64,000 bases of DNA, from contig NZ_MPKW01000018.1 of assembly GCF_009729415.1 (NCBI RefSeq), positions 372,001 through 436,000 of the forward strand, in the 5' to 3' direction. How positions within the stretch are numbered: the stretch's first letter is position 1; each line of letters opens with the position of its first letter. The DNA comes from Mycolicibacterium sp. CBMA 234. Its GTDB lineage: Bacteria; Actinomycetota; Actinomycetes; Mycobacteriales; Mycobacteriaceae. The position numbers were made by a program, and so were the translations under genes. This document shows positions 40,307 through 49,959 of the stretch, one piece after another. Below the pieces are notes generated by a model. It was not told the origin of the DNA. It saw nothing but the letters and a program-made list of their open reading frames with translations, and searched no databases.

Positions 40307-41884
40307 GTGTTTGAATCCCTGTCCGACCGGTTGACCGGTGCGCTGTCGGGTCTGCGTGGCAAGGGCCGGCTGACCGACGCCGATATCGACGCCACCGCCC
40401 GCGAAATCCGCCTGGCCCTGCTTGAGGCGGACGTGTCGCTGCCGGTGACGCGTGACTTCATCGGCCGGATCAAGGAACGCGCCAAGGGCGCCGAGGTCTC
40501 GGGAGCGCTGAACCCGGCGCAGCAGGTCGTCAAGATCGTCAACGAGGAGCTCGTCGGCATCCTCGGTGGCGAGACCCGTCAGCTGGTGTTCGCCAAGACG
40601 CCGCCGACGGTCATCATGCTGGCCGGTCTGCAGGGTTCCGGTAAGACCACCCTGGCCGGCAAATTGTCGAAATGGCTTGCCGAACAAGGTCATACGCCGC
40701 TGTTGGTGGCCTGTGACCTGCAGCGCCCCGGCGCCGTCAACCAGCTGCAGATCGTCGGTGAGCGCGCCGGCGTCAGCGTCTTCGCGCCGCATCCGGGAGT
40801 GTCTCCCGATGGCGTGACCATCGACCAGATGACGACGGGCGACCCGGTGTCGGTCGCCGCCGCGGGTCTGGCCGAGGCCAAGGCCAAGCACTTCGACGTC
40901 GTGATCGTCGACACCGCCGGCCGCCTCGGCATCGATGAAGAACTGATGGCCCAGGCCGCCGCGATCCGCGACGCCGTCAAGCCTGACGAGACGCTGTTCG
41001 TCCTCGACGCGATGATCGGTCAGGACGCCGTCACCACCGCCAATGCCTTCCGTGAGGGCGTCGGCTTCACCGGTGTCGTGTTGACCAAGCTGGACGGTGA
41101 TGCCCGCGGTGGTGCCGCGCTGTCCGTGCGCGAGGTCACCGGAGCGCCGATCCTGTTCGCCTCGGCCGGCGAGAAGCTCGAAGACTTCGACGTCTTCCAC
41201 CCGGACCGTATGGCGTCGCGCATCCTGGGCATGGGCGATGTGCTCACCCTGATCGAGCAGGCCGAGCAGGTCTTCGACCAGAAGAAGGCCGAGGAGGCCG
41301 CGGCCAAGATCGGCTCCGGCGAGCTCACGCTCGAGGACTTCCTCGAGCAGATGCTGATGATCCGCAAGATGGGTCCGATCGGCAATCTGCTCGGCATGCT
41401 GCCCGGTGCCGGCCAGATGAAGGACGCCCTGGCCGCTGTCGACGACAGCCACCTGGACCGGATTCAGGCCATCATCCGCGGCATGACCCCGGGTGAGCGC
41501 TCCGACCCGAAGATCATCAACGCCTCCCGCCGGCTGCGTATCGCCAACGGCTCCGGGGTCTCGGTGGCCGAGGTCAACCAACTGGTCGACCGCTTCTTCG
41601 AGGCCCGCAAGATGATGTCGGCCATGGCCGGCCAAATGGGAATGCCGTTCGGCCGCAAGAACACCCGCAAGGTCGCCAAGGGCAAGAACAAGCAGGCCGG
41701 CAAGGGTAAGAAGGGCGGACGGGGCCCGACGCCGCCGAAGGCCGCAAGCAACCCCTTCGGTCTGGACCCGAGCGCGTTGCCCGGTGGCTTCCCGGACCTG
41801 TCCAACATGCCGCAGGGGCTCAACGAGCTGCCGCCCGGCCTTGCTGACTTCGATCTGTCACAGCTGAAGTTCCCGAAGAAGTAG
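40307..41884 (+). CDS. ffh: Signal recognition particle protein Ffh
   Basis: SRP54 GTPase that binds signal sequences on nascent chains. 525 residues: N domain MFESLSDRLTGALSGLRGKG, G domain with GLQGSGKTTLAGKLS, CDLQRPGAVNQLQ, DTAGRLG and TKLDGDARGG, then the Met-rich M domain (MIRKMGPIGNLLGMLPG, MMSAMAGQMGMPFG). The tail of about 80 residues is Lys/Gly then Pro/Leu-rich, longer than in E. coli. The 4.5S RNA gene is not seen nearby. Confidence 0.97.
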   Translation: MFESLSDRLTGALSGLRGKGRLTDADIDATAREIRLALLEADVSLPVTRDFIGRIKERAKGAEVSGALNPAQQVVKIVNEELVGILGGETRQLVFAKTPPTVIMLAGLQGSGKTTLAGKLSKWLAEQGHTPLLVACDLQRPGAVNQLQIVGERAGVSVFAPHPGVSPDGVTIDQMTTGDPVSVAAAGLAEAKAKHFDVVIVDTAGRLGIDEELMAQAAAIRDAVKPDETLFVLDAMIGQDAVTTANAFREGVGFTGVVLTKLDGDARGGAALSVREVTGAPILFASAGEKLEDFDVFHPDRMASRILGMGDVLTLIEQAEQVFDQKKAEEAAAKIGSGELTLEDFLEQMLMIRKMGPIGNLLGMLPGAGQMKDALAAVDDSHLDRIQAIIRGMTPGERSDPKIINASRRLRIANGSGVSVAEVNQLVDRFFEARKMMSAMAGQMGMPFGRKNTRKVAKGKNKQAGKGKKGGRGPTPPKAASNPFGLDPSALPGGFPDLSNMPQGLNELPPGLADFDLSQLKFPKK

Positions 41885-41888
41885 TTCA

Positions 41889-42953
41889 GTGAAGCTGCAC
41901 ATCCGCGGTCGGGGCTTGCCCGATGGCGAGGTGGTGCAGTGGTGGATTCACGACGGGCTGCTGTCGGCCGAACCTCTAGCGGGCGCCGAGACCGTCTTTG
42001 ACGGTGGCTGGATCATCCCCGGCCTGGTCGACGCGCACTGCCACGTCGGGCTGGGCCCGGGTGGCGCCGTCGAACTCGACGAGGCAGAGCGTCAGGCCGA
42101 GACCGAGCGGCAGGCCGGTGCGTTGTTGCTGCGCGACGCTGGGTCGCCGGTGGACACCCGCAGCTTCGACGACCGCGACGACCTCCCGCGCATCATCCGT
42201 GCGGGCCGGCACCTGGCCAGACCCAAGCGCTATACGCCCGGCCTGCCGATCGACATCGAGGACGAATCGCAGCTGCCGCAGTACGTCGCCGAGCAGGCCC
42301 GACGGGGTGACGGCTGGGTCAAGTTGGTGGGGGACTGGATCGACCGGGGTGTCGGTGATCTGGCCCCGCTGTGGTCCGACGAGGTTCTCAAGGAAGCGAT
42401 CGATGCCGCCCACGCGGGCGGTGCCCGCGTCACCGCGCACGTCTTCGGCGAGGAGGCGCTACCGGGGCTGATCAATGCCGGTATCGACTGCATCGAGCAC
42501 GGCACCGGGATCACCGACGACACCATCGAGCTGATGCTCGCGAACGGCACCGCCCTGGTGCCGACCCTGATCAACATCGACAACTTCCCGGGCATCGCGG
42601 AGAAGGCGGCGAAGTACCCGACGTACGCCAAGCACATGCGCGCCCTCTACGCATCGTGCCCGCAGCGCGTGGGTGCTGCCCACGAAGCCGGTGTGCCGAT
42701 CTTCGCCGGTACTGACGCCGGCGGCATGATCGCGCACGGTCGGATCGCCGACGAAGTTGCGGCGCTGGGCCGGGTCGGGATGAGCCCCACCGCGGCGTTG
42801 GGTGCGGCCAGTTGGGACGCCCGGGCCTGGCTGGGCCGGCCTGCGCTGGAGCACGGCGCGTCGGCCGACCTCGTCTGCTATCCCGACGATCCACGGCTGC
42901 CGGGCGTGCTCGATCACCCCACGCTGGTGATCCTGCGCGGTCGGGCCTACTGA
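41889..42953 (+). CDS. Metal-dependent amidohydrolase (Rv2915c-like)
   Basis: 354 residues with an amidohydrolase barrel: the metal motif VDAHCHVGLG (HxH) at about residue 51, later HVFGEEA, CIEHGTGITDD and the active-site Asp in FAGTDAGG. Family members include imidazolonepropionase- and dipeptidase-like enzymes; substrate unknown. The GTG start sits 4 nt after the ffh stop, so it is probably co-transcribed with ffh. Its stop is 1 nt from that of convergent dacB. Confidence 0.85.
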   Translation: MKLHIRGRGLPDGEVVQWWIHDGLLSAEPLAGAETVFDGGWIIPGLVDAHCHVGLGPGGAVELDEAERQAETERQAGALLLRDAGSPVDTRSFDDRDDLPRIIRAGRHLARPKRYTPGLPIDIEDESQLPQYVAEQARRGDGWVKLVGDWIDRGVGDLAPLWSDEVLKEAIDAAHAGGARVTAHVFGEEALPGLINAGIDCIEHGTGITDDTIELMLANGTALVPTLINIDNFPGIAEKAAKYPTYAKHMRALYASCPQRVGAAHEAGVPIFAGTDAGGMIAHGRIADEVAALGRVGMSPTAALGAASWDARAWLGRPALEHGASADLVCYPDDPRLPGVLDHPTLVILRGRAY

Positions 42954-42954
42954 C

Positions 42955-43803
42955 TCAGCTGTATTGGCTGAAACCCCAGTCCAACAGCTGCCGTGCCTGG
43001 GGGTAGAGATCGCCGGCGCCGTACATCTGCACTACGACCAGCCGGTGGTTGCCGCGCTGCGCGGCGCCGACGTACGTCTTGCGGGCCCGGTCCGTGTATC
43101 CGGTCTTGCCGGCGAAATCGCCTGGGTACCCGGTCAACAGCTCGTTCTGACTGGTTAGGGTTCGGCCGGGGAACTGCGCGGACGTCTGCCGAAAGATCTC
43201 GGCGATCACCGGATAGGTCAGCGCTGCTCGGTAGATCACCGCGAGATCGCGCGGTGTCGTCATCGATTCCCAGCCGGGCCCGTCGAGCCCGGACGGTGAG
43301 CCTGCGTGGGTGCTCCGGGCCCCGAGCGCCAGCGCCTTGCGGTTCATGGCGGCCACCGTGGCGCGTTGCCCGCCGAGCATGTCCGCCAGCATGTTCGCGG
43401 CGTCATTGCCCGACACCATGAGCAATCCATCCAGGAGCTGCCGCGCGCTGTACACCTGGCCGGGTTTGAGCCCGACGCATGAGCATTCGACCTTGGTGTG
43501 CGAGTCGTTGGCCCGGCCGAGGGCATCGGGGCGCAGGTTGTCCAGCACGACCATGGCTAGCAGTGGCTTGATGGTGCTGGCCGGGGCGTACGAGCCGCCC
43601 GGGTCCTGCGAGGCCAGCACCTGACCGGTATCCAGGTCGGCGACCACCCACGCCTTCGCGGGGCCGTTCGCCAACGCCTGCGCGTTCGCGGGCTGCCCAG
43701 TGGGTTCCGCGGCCGCTCGATTGGCGGCACCGCCGACGACGGCGATCGGCATCGTCAGGGTCACGCTGAGGGTCAGCGCGGTCGCCGTGAACAGTTTGCG
43801 CAC
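42955..43803 (-). CDS. dacB2: D-alanyl-D-alanine carboxypeptidase (DacB2-like)
   Basis: Low-molecular-weight penicillin-binding protein (S11) that trims the terminal D-Ala from peptidoglycan stems outside the membrane. 282 residues: signal peptide to about residue 32 (AAA before EPTG), catalytic Ser76-x-x-Lys79 in ASTIKPLL, SGNDAAN as the SxN motif and KTGYTDRA as KTG. Homologue of M. tuberculosis Rv2911. Paired with a second S11 gene 64 nt upstream on the same strand. Confidence 0.92.
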   Translation of the reverse strand: MRKLFTATALTLSVTLTMPIAVVGGAANRAAAEPTGQPANAQALANGPAKAWVVADLDTGQVLASQDPGGSYAPASTIKPLLAMVVLDNLRPDALGRANDSHTKVECSCVGLKPGQVYSARQLLDGLLMVSGNDAANMLADMLGGQRATVAAMNRKALALGARSTHAGSPSGLDGPGWESMTTPRDLAVIYRAALTYPVIAEIFRQTSAQFPGRTLTSQNELLTGYPGDFAGKTGYTDRARKTYVGAAQRGNHRLVVVQMYGAGDLYPQARQLLDWGFSQYS

Positions 43804-43867
43804 GAGCGTCGACGCTACGTCTCGCAGGGCTCTTTCAGCTCGCGCCCAGATTCCGGTCCGGTATCGG

Positions 43868-44755
43868 TTACAGCGAGCCGATGCTCATCGAACGGTCCTG
43901 CGCGAAGCCCCAGTCCAGCAGCTGAGACGCCTGGTCCCAGTAGGTCGGACCGCCCTCGTGGACCATGCCGTACATCATGGCGATGACCAGCCGGCGTCCA
44001 CCGCGGTCGGCGGCAGCCACGTAGGTCTTCTTCGCCGCGTCGGTGAATCCGGTCTTGCCGCCGATGGTGCCCGGGTACCGCTGCAGCAGCTGGTTCTCGT
44101 TGACGATCGGCTCGTTGCCGTTCTTGCCGGGGAACGTCGCGGCGGGCTGTGCGGTGATCTGCGCGAAGTACGGATTACCCATGGCGGCGCGGAAGATGAT
44201 CGCCAGGTCGCGTGGCGTCGTCCAGCCCGAACCGCCGGCCCCGTCCAGACCCGACGGGGTCGCCGCATGGGTGTCGACGGCGCCGATGGATGCGGCCTTT
44301 GCATTCATCTTGGCGACGGCGGCGTCGTAGCCGCCGATCATGTCGGCCAGCGCGTTCGCGGCGTCGTTGCCCGAGGCCAGCAGCACCGCGTCCAGCAGCT
44401 GGCGAGCGGTGTAGACGTGGCCGGGGACGATGCCGACGCAGTTGCATTCGGCCTGGGTGTCGGCGACGGTGCCGACGACGGTCGCGTCGAGGCTGGGCAA
44501 CTCACTGAGCGCGGTCAGAGCCAGCAGGGTCTTGATGGTGCTGGCGGGCGGGTGCCGCAGGTCCATGTCGCGGCCCGCGAGGATCTGGCCCGAGTCCATG
44601 TCGGCGACGATCCAGGCCGGGGCCGGCCCCGCCGGGATCGGCATGGTGCCGGCCGGCTGGATGTCAGGGTCGGCTGCAGCTAGCGGCGTGACCAGGAACA
44701 TGAGCGTCAGTGTTGCCGCTGCGGCCGCTGTCAAAGCGAATGCGAACCTTCCCAT
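43868..44755 (-). CDS. D-alanyl-D-alanine carboxypeptidase, second copy
   Basis: 295-residue paralogue of the neighbouring DacB2, with a signal peptide (cut after about residue 28, AAA before DPDIQ), catalytic Ser72-x-x-Lys75 in ASTIKTLL, SGNDAANALAD and KTGFTDAAKKTYV. All S11 motifs are intact. Tandem duplication looks old, as the two differ over much of their length. M. tuberculosis has a single gene at this position. Confidence 0.92.
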   Translation of the reverse strand: MGRFAFALTAAAAATLTLMFLVTPLAAADPDIQPAGTMPIPAGPAPAWIVADMDSGQILAGRDMDLRHPPASTIKTLLALTALSELPSLDATVVGTVADTQAECNCVGIVPGHVYTARQLLDAVLLASGNDAANALADMIGGYDAAVAKMNAKAASIGAVDTHAATPSGLDGAGGSGWTTPRDLAIIFRAAMGNPYFAQITAQPAATFPGKNGNEPIVNENQLLQRYPGTIGGKTGFTDAAKKTYVAAADRGGRRLVIAMMYGMVHEGGPTYWDQASQLLDWGFAQDRSMSIGSL

Positions 44756-44839
44756 GGGGCCAGGAGCCTAACGGTTGAACCTGGACGCCGCTCCATCAAA
44801 GCCGCGGGCGGACGCGGCCCGTGGTGTTCAATCAGGAAC

Positions 44840-45262
44840 ATGCTGAGCTTGGAAGAGATCTCGGACCGCCTGGAAATCCAACAATTGTTGGTCGCGTACT
44901 CGACGGCCATAGACACCCGCCAATTCGATGATCTGGCACAGGTTTTCACCCCCGACGCCTACATTGACTACCGCGCGATGGGCGGCATCGACGGGAATTT
45001 CCCCGAGGTCAAGGAGTGGCTGGCGCAGGTACTGCCGAATTTTCCGGCCTACGCGCACATGCTCGGCAACTTTGACGTGACCATCACCGGTGACACGGCG
45101 AAATCGCGCACCATCTGTTTCAACCCGATGGTGCTGCCCGGTGCGGAGCCGCCCCAGGTGCTGTTCTGCGGCCTCTGGTACGAGGACGAGTTCCTGCGCA
45201 CCGCCGACGGCTGGCGGATGACCCGCCGTGTCGAAACCAAGTGCTTCGACCGGGTGGTCTAG
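44840..45262 (+). CDS. SnoaL-like (NTF2-fold) protein
   Basis: 140 residues of the SnoaL-like NTF2 fold, orthologous in position to M. tuberculosis Rv2910c. It opens LEEISDRLEIQQLLVAYSTAIDTRQFDDLAQVFTPDA, the typical first helices and acid residue; then ITGDTAKSRTIC and WRMTRRVETKCF. Members are small isomerases, cyclases or dehydratases, and no substrate is indicated. The region upstream is divergent with the carboxypeptidase gene. Confidence 0.85.
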   Translation: MLSLEEISDRLEIQQLLVAYSTAIDTRQFDDLAQVFTPDAYIDYRAMGGIDGNFPEVKEWLAQVLPNFPAYAHMLGNFDVTITGDTAKSRTICFNPMVLPGAEPPQVLFCGLWYEDEFLRTADGWRMTRRVETKCFDRVV

Positions 45263-45288
45263 CGCCGGGCACGCCCCGACAACGGGAT

Positions 45289-45318
45289 TTGGGCCGGTCG
45301 TCGCTGCTCTGGCAGAAT
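45289..45318 (+). promoter_or_regulatory. Candidate promoter of the rpsP operon
   Basis: TTGGGC (45289-45294) and CAGAAT (45313-45318) spaced 18 nt. The core TCTGGCAGAATGG closely resembles TCTGGCACAATTG ahead of rplS, suggesting a shared ribosomal-protein promoter type. The leader to rpsP would be about 120 nt. Confidence 0.45.
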
Positions 45319-45448
45319 GGTCGGCTGTCTGTCCGCGACTCGTTTCAATGCGTCGCGCGGCGGTCACACACGTGAGGCAAGACCGGACCGGGCAATCCGC
45401 CTGAGTCGCTGAATTGCAGCGTGGCAATCATCAGGAGAAGTGCAGAAC

Positions 45449-45922
45449 ATGGCTGTCAAGATCAAGCTCACCCGGCTTGGCAAGATCCGCAACCCCCAGT
45501 ACCGCATCATCGTCGCCGACGCGCGCACCCGTCGCGACGGCCGCGCCATCGAGGTCATCGGCCGGTACCACCCGAAGGAAGAGCCGAGCCTGATCGAGAT
45601 CGATTCGGAGCGCGCGCAGTACTGGCTGGGCGTCGGCGCACAGCCGACCGAGCCGGTTGCCGCCCTGCTGAAGATCACGGGTGACTGGCAGAAGTTCAAG
45701 GGCCTGCCGGGCGCCGAGGGCACCCTGAAGGTCAAGGAGCCCAAGCCGTCCAAGCTGGACCTGTTCAACGCCGCTCTGGCCAACGCCGACGCTGCCGCGG
45801 GTGGCGAGGCCGTGACGCTGAAGAAGCGCAAGGACAAGAAGGACGAGGCCGCTGCCGAGGCCCCTGCCGAGACCGAGGCTGCTGAGGCCACCGAGGCCGA
45901 GGCCGAAGCGCCCGCCGAATGA
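45449..45922 (+). CDS. rpsP: 30S ribosomal protein S16
   Basis: 157 residues: the S16 core ([30 protein letters not shown] cut here for length, residues 2-31) and a C-terminal extension of about 50 residues rich in Ala, Glu and Lys, as in other mycobacteria. ATG 45449 is favoured over the in-frame codon at 45440 because AGGAGAA at 45433-45439 is well spaced and the S16 core starts with MAVKI. First gene of rpsP-khpA-rimM-trmD; stop overlaps khpA by 4 nt (ATGA). Confidence 0.97.
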   Translation: MAVKIKLTRLGKIRNPQYRIIVADARTRRDGRAIEVIGRYHPKEEPSLIEIDSERAQYWLGVGAQPTEPVAALLKITGDWQKFKGLPGAEGTLKVKEPKPSKLDLFNAALANADAAAGGEAVTLKKRKDKKDEAAAEAPAETEAAEATEAEAEAPAE

Positions 45923-46161
45923 GCAGCGTCGTCGTCGACGCCGTAGAGCACCTGGTCCGCGGGATCGTCGACAACCCCGACGATGTGCGGGTCGACATGG
46001 TGACCAGCCGCCGCGGTCGCACCGTCGAGGTGCACGTGCACCCCGATGACCTGGGCAAGGTCATCGGGCGCGGTGGCCGCACGGCCACGGCGCTGCGGAC
46101 GTTGGTCGCCGGTATCGGCGGACGCGGTATCCGCGTCGACGTGGTGGACACCGACCAATAA
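45919..46161 (+). CDS. khpA: KH-domain RNA-binding protein KhpA
   Basis: 80-residue single KH domain with the RNA-binding GxxG loop in [15 protein letters not shown]. KhpA works with KhpB (Jag/EloR) as an RNA chaperone influencing cell elongation in Gram-positive bacteria. Position between rpsP and rimM is conserved (Rv2908c). ATG overlaps the rpsP stop. Confidence 0.93.
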   Translation: MSSVVVDAVEHLVRGIVDNPDDVRVDMVTSRRGRTVEVHVHPDDLGKVIGRGGRTATALRTLVAGIGGRGIRVDVVDTDQ

Positions 46162-46163
46162 AT

Positions 46164-46694
46164 ATGGACCTCGTGGTCGGCCGCGTCGTCAAGGCGCATG
46201 GCATCAGCGGCGAGGTTGTCGTCGAAGTACGTACCGATGACCCCGGCGAGCGTTTCTCGCCGGGGTCGTCGTTGCGTGGAAAGCCCGGTGCACGCAGCAC
46301 CGAGCGCGCCGAACGTACCTATGTGATCGACGCGGCTCGCGAGCACGGCGGACGGCTGTTGGTGCGCCTCGCCGGCGTGACGGACCGGAACGCGGCAGAT
46401 GCGTTGCGTGGCACGCTGTTTCTGGTCGACACCGCCGACCTGCCGCCCATCTCGGAGCCCGACGAGTTCTACGACCATCAGCTCGAGGGGCTGGCGGTCC
46501 GCACTGTCGATGGCGTCTCGGTGGGTGTGGTGATCGAGGTCCTGCACACCCCGGGCGGCGAACTGCTGTCCATCCGCAGAGAATCCGGCGCCGAAGTGCT
46601 GGTGCCGTTCGTCACCGCGATGGTGCCGAGGGTGTCGCTGGCCGACGGCCTGGTGGAGATCGATCCGCCCGACGGCCTGCTCGAATTGGATTGA
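46164..46694 (+). CDS. rimM: Ribosome maturation factor RimM
   Basis: 176-residue 30S assembly factor that binds S19. The N domain begins [21 protein letters not shown], a RimM hallmark, and the PRC-barrel includes [12 protein letters not shown] and [11 protein letters not shown]. Starts 2 nt after khpA; trmD follows 5 nt later. Confidence 0.95.
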   Translation: MDLVVGRVVKAHGISGEVVVEVRTDDPGERFSPGSSLRGKPGARSTERAERTYVIDAAREHGGRLLVRLAGVTDRNAADALRGTLFLVDTADLPPISEPDEFYDHQLEGLAVRTVDGVSVGVVIEVLHTPGGELLSIRRESGAEVLVPFVTAMVPRVSLADGLVEIDPPDGLLELD

Positions 46695-46699
46695 TACCC

Positions 46700-47404
46700 A
46701 TGCGGATTGACGTTGTCACGATCTTTCCCGGTTACCTCGACGCACTGAAGCAGTCCTTGCCCGGCAAGGCGATCGCCAACGGCATCGTCGAACTGGGCGT
46801 CCACGACCTCCGGAACTGGACCCACGACGTGCACAAGTCGGTCGACGATTCCCCGTACGGCGGTGGGCCGGGCATGGTGATGAAAGCACCGATCTGGGGC
46901 GCCGCACTCGACGAAATCTGTACGCCCGAAACAGTTTTGGTGGTCCCGACGCCGGCGGGCCGGTTGTTCACCCAGGAACATGCGCACCGGTGGACCGGGG
47001 AGCAGCACCTGGTCTTCGCCTGCGGCCGGTACGAGGGCATCGACCAGCGGGTTGCCGATGACGCCGCGCGCCGGATGCGGGTCGAAGAAGTGTCGATCGG
47101 TGACTACGTGCTGCCAGGCGGCGAGTCCGCGGCGCTGGTGATGATCGAAGCCGTGGTCCGGTTGCTGCCGGAGGTCCTCGGCAATCCCGTGTCGCACCAG
47201 GATGATTCGCACTCCGCGCATGTCGGGGGAGTGCTGGAGGGCCCCAGCTATACGCGGCCGCCGGTCTGGCGCGACCTCGAAGTGCCCCCCGTGCTGTTGT
47301 CCGGCGACCATGCCAAGGTCGCGGCCTGGCGCCGTGAACAAGGACTGCAGCGGACACGGGAGCGCAGGCCCGATCTATTGAGCCCAGAGTCCTTGTCCGA
47401 CTAG
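46700..47404 (+). CDS. trmD: tRNA (guanine-37-N1)-methyltransferase TrmD
   Basis: Methylates G37 of tRNAs to prevent frameshifting. 234 residues with the SPOUT trefoil knot: FACGRYEGIDQRV and EVSIGDYVLPGGESAALV, and the catalytic Asp region SHQDDSH. ATG 46700 gives MRIDVVTIFPG; a TTG at 46691 is in frame but not family-like. Last gene of the rpsP operon; convergent with lppW. Confidence 0.97.
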   Translation: MRIDVVTIFPGYLDALKQSLPGKAIANGIVELGVHDLRNWTHDVHKSVDDSPYGGGPGMVMKAPIWGAALDEICTPETVLVVPTPAGRLFTQEHAHRWTGEQHLVFACGRYEGIDQRVADDAARRMRVEEVSIGDYVLPGGESAALVMIEAVVRLLPEVLGNPVSHQDDSHSAHVGGVLEGPSYTRPPVWRDLEVPPVLLSGDHAKVAAWRREQGLQRTRERRPDLLSPESLSD

Positions 47405-47462
47405 GCCTGATTGGTCGCACTCGTCATCGCGGCTTGTTACTTGCCGCTTGATCGTCGCGCGA

Positions 47463-48386
47463 CTAGCTGATTCGTCCGCTCGGGAACATCGTCTTGACGG
47501 CGCCGGTGATGGTGGCGCGGGCCGTGGCGTCGTCCGTGGGCTGCAGTGACCCGATGGCCATGACGTAGCGCCGGTCGGCGCCGATCACGCCGGTAGACAT
47601 GTGCATCCAGCTATTGCCGTTCCAATCCGGCATCCAGCCCTGCTTGACCGCAACGGGCTCGCCGTACAGCCCGTCAGGGATGCCGAAGCGCTGGGGGTAG
47701 CCGTCGGAGCCCGACGGCGTGGAGGCGGCCAGGTTGGACAAGATGATGCTGGCCCGCTCCGGGGGCAGCCCGCCACCGCCGCCCAGCAGTAGGTCGTAGT
47801 AATGCACCAGGTCGGTGACGGTGCTCATGGTGTTCCACCACTTGCCGTCGTACGGCGCCGACGTTCCGGTCAACCCGTAGCGGGCCGCGACGCGGGTGAT
47901 GACGCTGTTACCGCCGCTGCGGTTCCAGAAGGTTTCGGCGGCGGAGTCGTCCGACGACCGCAGCATGGTGTCCAGGGCCTGGCGATCGGCAGCCGTCAGC
48001 TCGGTCTGGCCCTTGGCCTCCTGCAGCAGCAGGTCGTCGGCGATGAACAGCTTGGCCACCGACGCGATGGGCATCGGGGCGTTGTTGCCGGTGCCGATCA
48101 ACTGGCCGGTGTCGCGATCCAGCACCGCTGCGCTGATCGATGCGCCGGCAGTCGCGGCGTCGGTGGTAGCACTGAGTTCGCGGGCTTCCAGGCCCGTCAG
48201 CACCGCTGCGGGATCGGCGACGGCAGGAGCCTCCTGGATCTCGAGAGACGTGACCACTGGGACCACCGTCAGGGCAATCCGGTTCGGCGGCGGGGCGCCG
48301 TAGACCTTCGCCTCGCAACCGGCTGTGAGCATCGTCGCTGCGGCAGCAGCGGCGATGGTCAGCAGCTTGATCTGCTGCGGGCGCAT
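47463..48386 (-). CDS. lppW: LppW-like lipoprotein, beta-lactamase/DD-peptidase fold
   Basis: 307 residues with a lipoprotein signal: hydrophobic segment then lipobox LTAGC with Cys24 as the lipidated residue. The mature part resembles serine beta-lactamase/DD-peptidase domains: ISAAVLDRDTGQLIG, a putative SxxK in ASVAKLF, and SSDDSAAETFW. A KTG-type third motif is not obvious (VKQGWMPDWNG), so catalysis is doubtful. Orthologue of M. tuberculosis LppW (Rv2905), between trmD and rplS. A longer upstream frame to 48488 lacks a signal and is not used. Confidence 0.87.
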   Translation of the reverse strand: MRPQQIKLLTIAAAAAATMLTAGCEAKVYGAPPPNRIALTVVPVVTSLEIQEAPAVADPAAVLTGLEARELSATTDAATAGASISAAVLDRDTGQLIGTGNNAPMPIASVAKLFIADDLLLQEAKGQTELTAADRQALDTMLRSSDDSAAETFWNRSGGNSVITRVAARYGLTGTSAPYDGKWWNTMSTVTDLVHYYDLLLGGGGGLPPERASIILSNLAASTPSGSDGYPQRFGIPDGLYGEPVAVKQGWMPDWNGNSWMHMSTGVIGADRRYVMAIGSLQPTDDATARATITGAVKTMFPSGRIS

Positions 48387-48700
48387 GGGTCTCCTAGTAT
48401 GGGGACGGAAGAAATTCCGGTTGTTCAGCGTAACCGGTGCAACTGTGTTGCATGTGGCGTATGTGACGGAGTTGGGTGTGATGTGCACTCTATCGCCTCC
48501 CGGAGAGTCACGATTTCGTCACCTGGCAGCCGTCTGGCACAATTGAGCAGTTGTTCGCGCTAGGCGCGGGGTCGGCGTCTGTCTGGATGTGTCCCCGCCC
48601 GCCGCGCTATACACCCCGTCCGTCAAGAGATTGGTTCTTCCGTCGCGCCACCCCGGCGACCGGCGGCTGTAGCCCGCGAGTTAGCAAGGAAGTGTCACCG
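48387..48700. other. Divergent lppW/rplS intergenic region with rplS leader
   Basis: 314 nt without a gene. The rplS promoter candidate is at 48515-48543 (TTCGTC, 17-nt spacer, CACAAT). The rest, about 48550-48700, would be a long untranslated leader for rplS, which could hold an L19 autoregulatory structure; no known element recognised. Confidence 0.5.
48515..48543 (+). promoter_or_regulatory. Candidate promoter of rplS
   Basis: TTCGTC at 48515-48520 and CACAAT at 48538-48543 with 17 nt between. TCTGGCACAATTG matches the rpsP promoter core TCTGGCAGAATGG in 11 of 13 positions. Confidence 0.45.
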
Positions 48701-49042
48701 ATGAAAACGCTGGACTTCGTCGATCAGGCGTCGCTGCGCGACGACATCCCGGCCTTCAACCCCGGCGACACCCTCAATGTGCACGTCAAGGTCATCGAGG
48801 GCAACAAGCACCGCATCCAGGTTTTCAAGGGTGTCGTGCTCCGTCGTCAGGGTGGTGGCATCAGCGAGACCTTCACCGTCCGCAAGGAGAGCTACGGCGT
48901 CGGTGTCGAGCGGACCTTCCCGGTGCACTCGCCGAACATCGACCACATCGACGTCGTCACCCGCGGTGACGTCCGTCGCGCCAAGCTGTACTACCTGCGC
49001 GAGCTCCGTGGCAAGAAGGCCAAGATCAAGGAGAAGCGCTGA
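48701..49042 (+). CDS. rplS: 50S ribosomal protein L19
   Basis: 113 residues of the large-subunit protein at the 30S-50S interface. Seen: [30 protein letters not shown] core, [19 protein letters not shown] and [17 protein letters not shown] 48701 has AAGGAAG 8 nt upstream. lepB follows on the same strand. Confidence 0.97.
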   Translation: MKTLDFVDQASLRDDIPAFNPGDTLNVHVKVIEGNKHRIQVFKGVVLRRQGGGISETFTVRKESYGVGVERTFPVHSPNIDHIDVVTRGDVRRAKLYYLRELRGKKAKIKEKR

Positions 49043-49073
49043 TCCGCGTCGGCGACATCGTTGCCACACTGAT

Positions 49074-49079
49074 TAGCCT
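49074..49079 (+). promoter_or_regulatory. Candidate -10 box for lepB
   Basis: TAGCCT ends 6 nt before the lepB GTG, with no Shine-Dalgarno. Confidence 0.45.
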
Positions 49080-49085
49080 GGTGCC

Positions 49086-49949
49086 GTGACCGGCCCAAGC
49101 GAAGAAGAGAAGCAGACCCCGGACAGCGACTCGTCGGATGACACCGACACCTCGGTCGCTGCCGGTGAGCAGGACACAGCTGACAAGGCCGGCCAGGCTG
49201 ACGAGAAGCCGAGGTCGAAGCTTGCCGCGCTGCGGGAGGGCGTCGTTCTCGTCGTCACCGCGGTGTTGCTCTACTACCTGGTGCTGACGTTCGTCGCGCG
49301 GCCCTACCTGATTCCCTCGGAATCCATGGAGCCGACGCTGCACGGCTGCACCGGCTGCGTCGGTGACCGGATCATGGTCGACAAGATGACCTTTCGGTTC
49401 AGCAAGCCTGAGCCGGGTGACGTCGTGGTGTTCAAGGGCCCGCCCAACTGGAACATCAGCTACAAGTCGATCCGCTCGGACAACCCGACCCTGCGCTGGA
49501 TTCAGGACGCACTCTCGGTGATCGGCTTTGTGCCGCCCGATGAGAACGATCTGGTCAAGCGCGTCATCGCGGTCGGTGGCCAGACGGTGCAGTGCCGGAA
49601 CTCGACGGGCCTGACGGTCGACGGCAAGAAGCTCCACGAGCCGTACCTCGATCCCGCGACCTTGATGGTCGACCCGGCGACGGACCCGTGCCTGGGCAAC
49701 GAGTTCGGCCCGGTGAAGGTGCCGGACGGCCGGCTCTGGGTGATGGGCGACAACCGGACCCACTCGGCCGATTCGCGTGCCCACTGCACCAACACGCCGA
49801 CCGATGCCATCAACGGTCTGATGTGCACCGGTGACCCGATCGCCGGCACAGTGCCGGTTGCCAACGTGATCGGGAAAGCCCGATTCATCGCCTGGCCGCC
49901 GTCGCGCTGGGGCGGTGTCCTGACGGTCAATCCGCAGACCGGTCAATAA
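49086..49949 (+). CDS. lepB: Signal peptidase I
   Basis: Membrane serine protease that removes signal peptides from exported proteins. 287 residues: an acidic cytoplasmic tail of about 50 residues, one transmembrane helix (residues 57-75), then the Ser-Lys dyad: Ser80 in PSESMEPTL and Lys158 in [10 protein letters not shown]. The C-terminal [11 protein letters not shown] box is intact. Upstream of rnhB as in M. tuberculosis. Confidence 0.96.
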   Translation: MTGPSEEEKQTPDSDSSDDTDTSVAAGEQDTADKAGQADEKPRSKLAALREGVVLVVTAVLLYYLVLTFVARPYLIPSESMEPTLHGCTGCVGDRIMVDKMTFRFSKPEPGDVVVFKGPPNWNISYKSIRSDNPTLRWIQDALSVIGFVPPDENDLVKRVIAVGGQTVQCRNSTGLTVDGKKLHEPYLDPATLMVDPATDPCLGNEFGPVKVPDGRLWVMGDNRTHSADSRAHCTNTPTDAINGLMCTGDPIAGTVPVANVIGKARFIAWPPSRWGGVLTVNPQTGQ

Positions 49950-49959
49950 GGTTCTTCCA

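Noticed and set aside
40200..42000. 4.5S SRP RNA gene near ffh
   Set aside because: The genes are packed with no intergenic space that could hold it.
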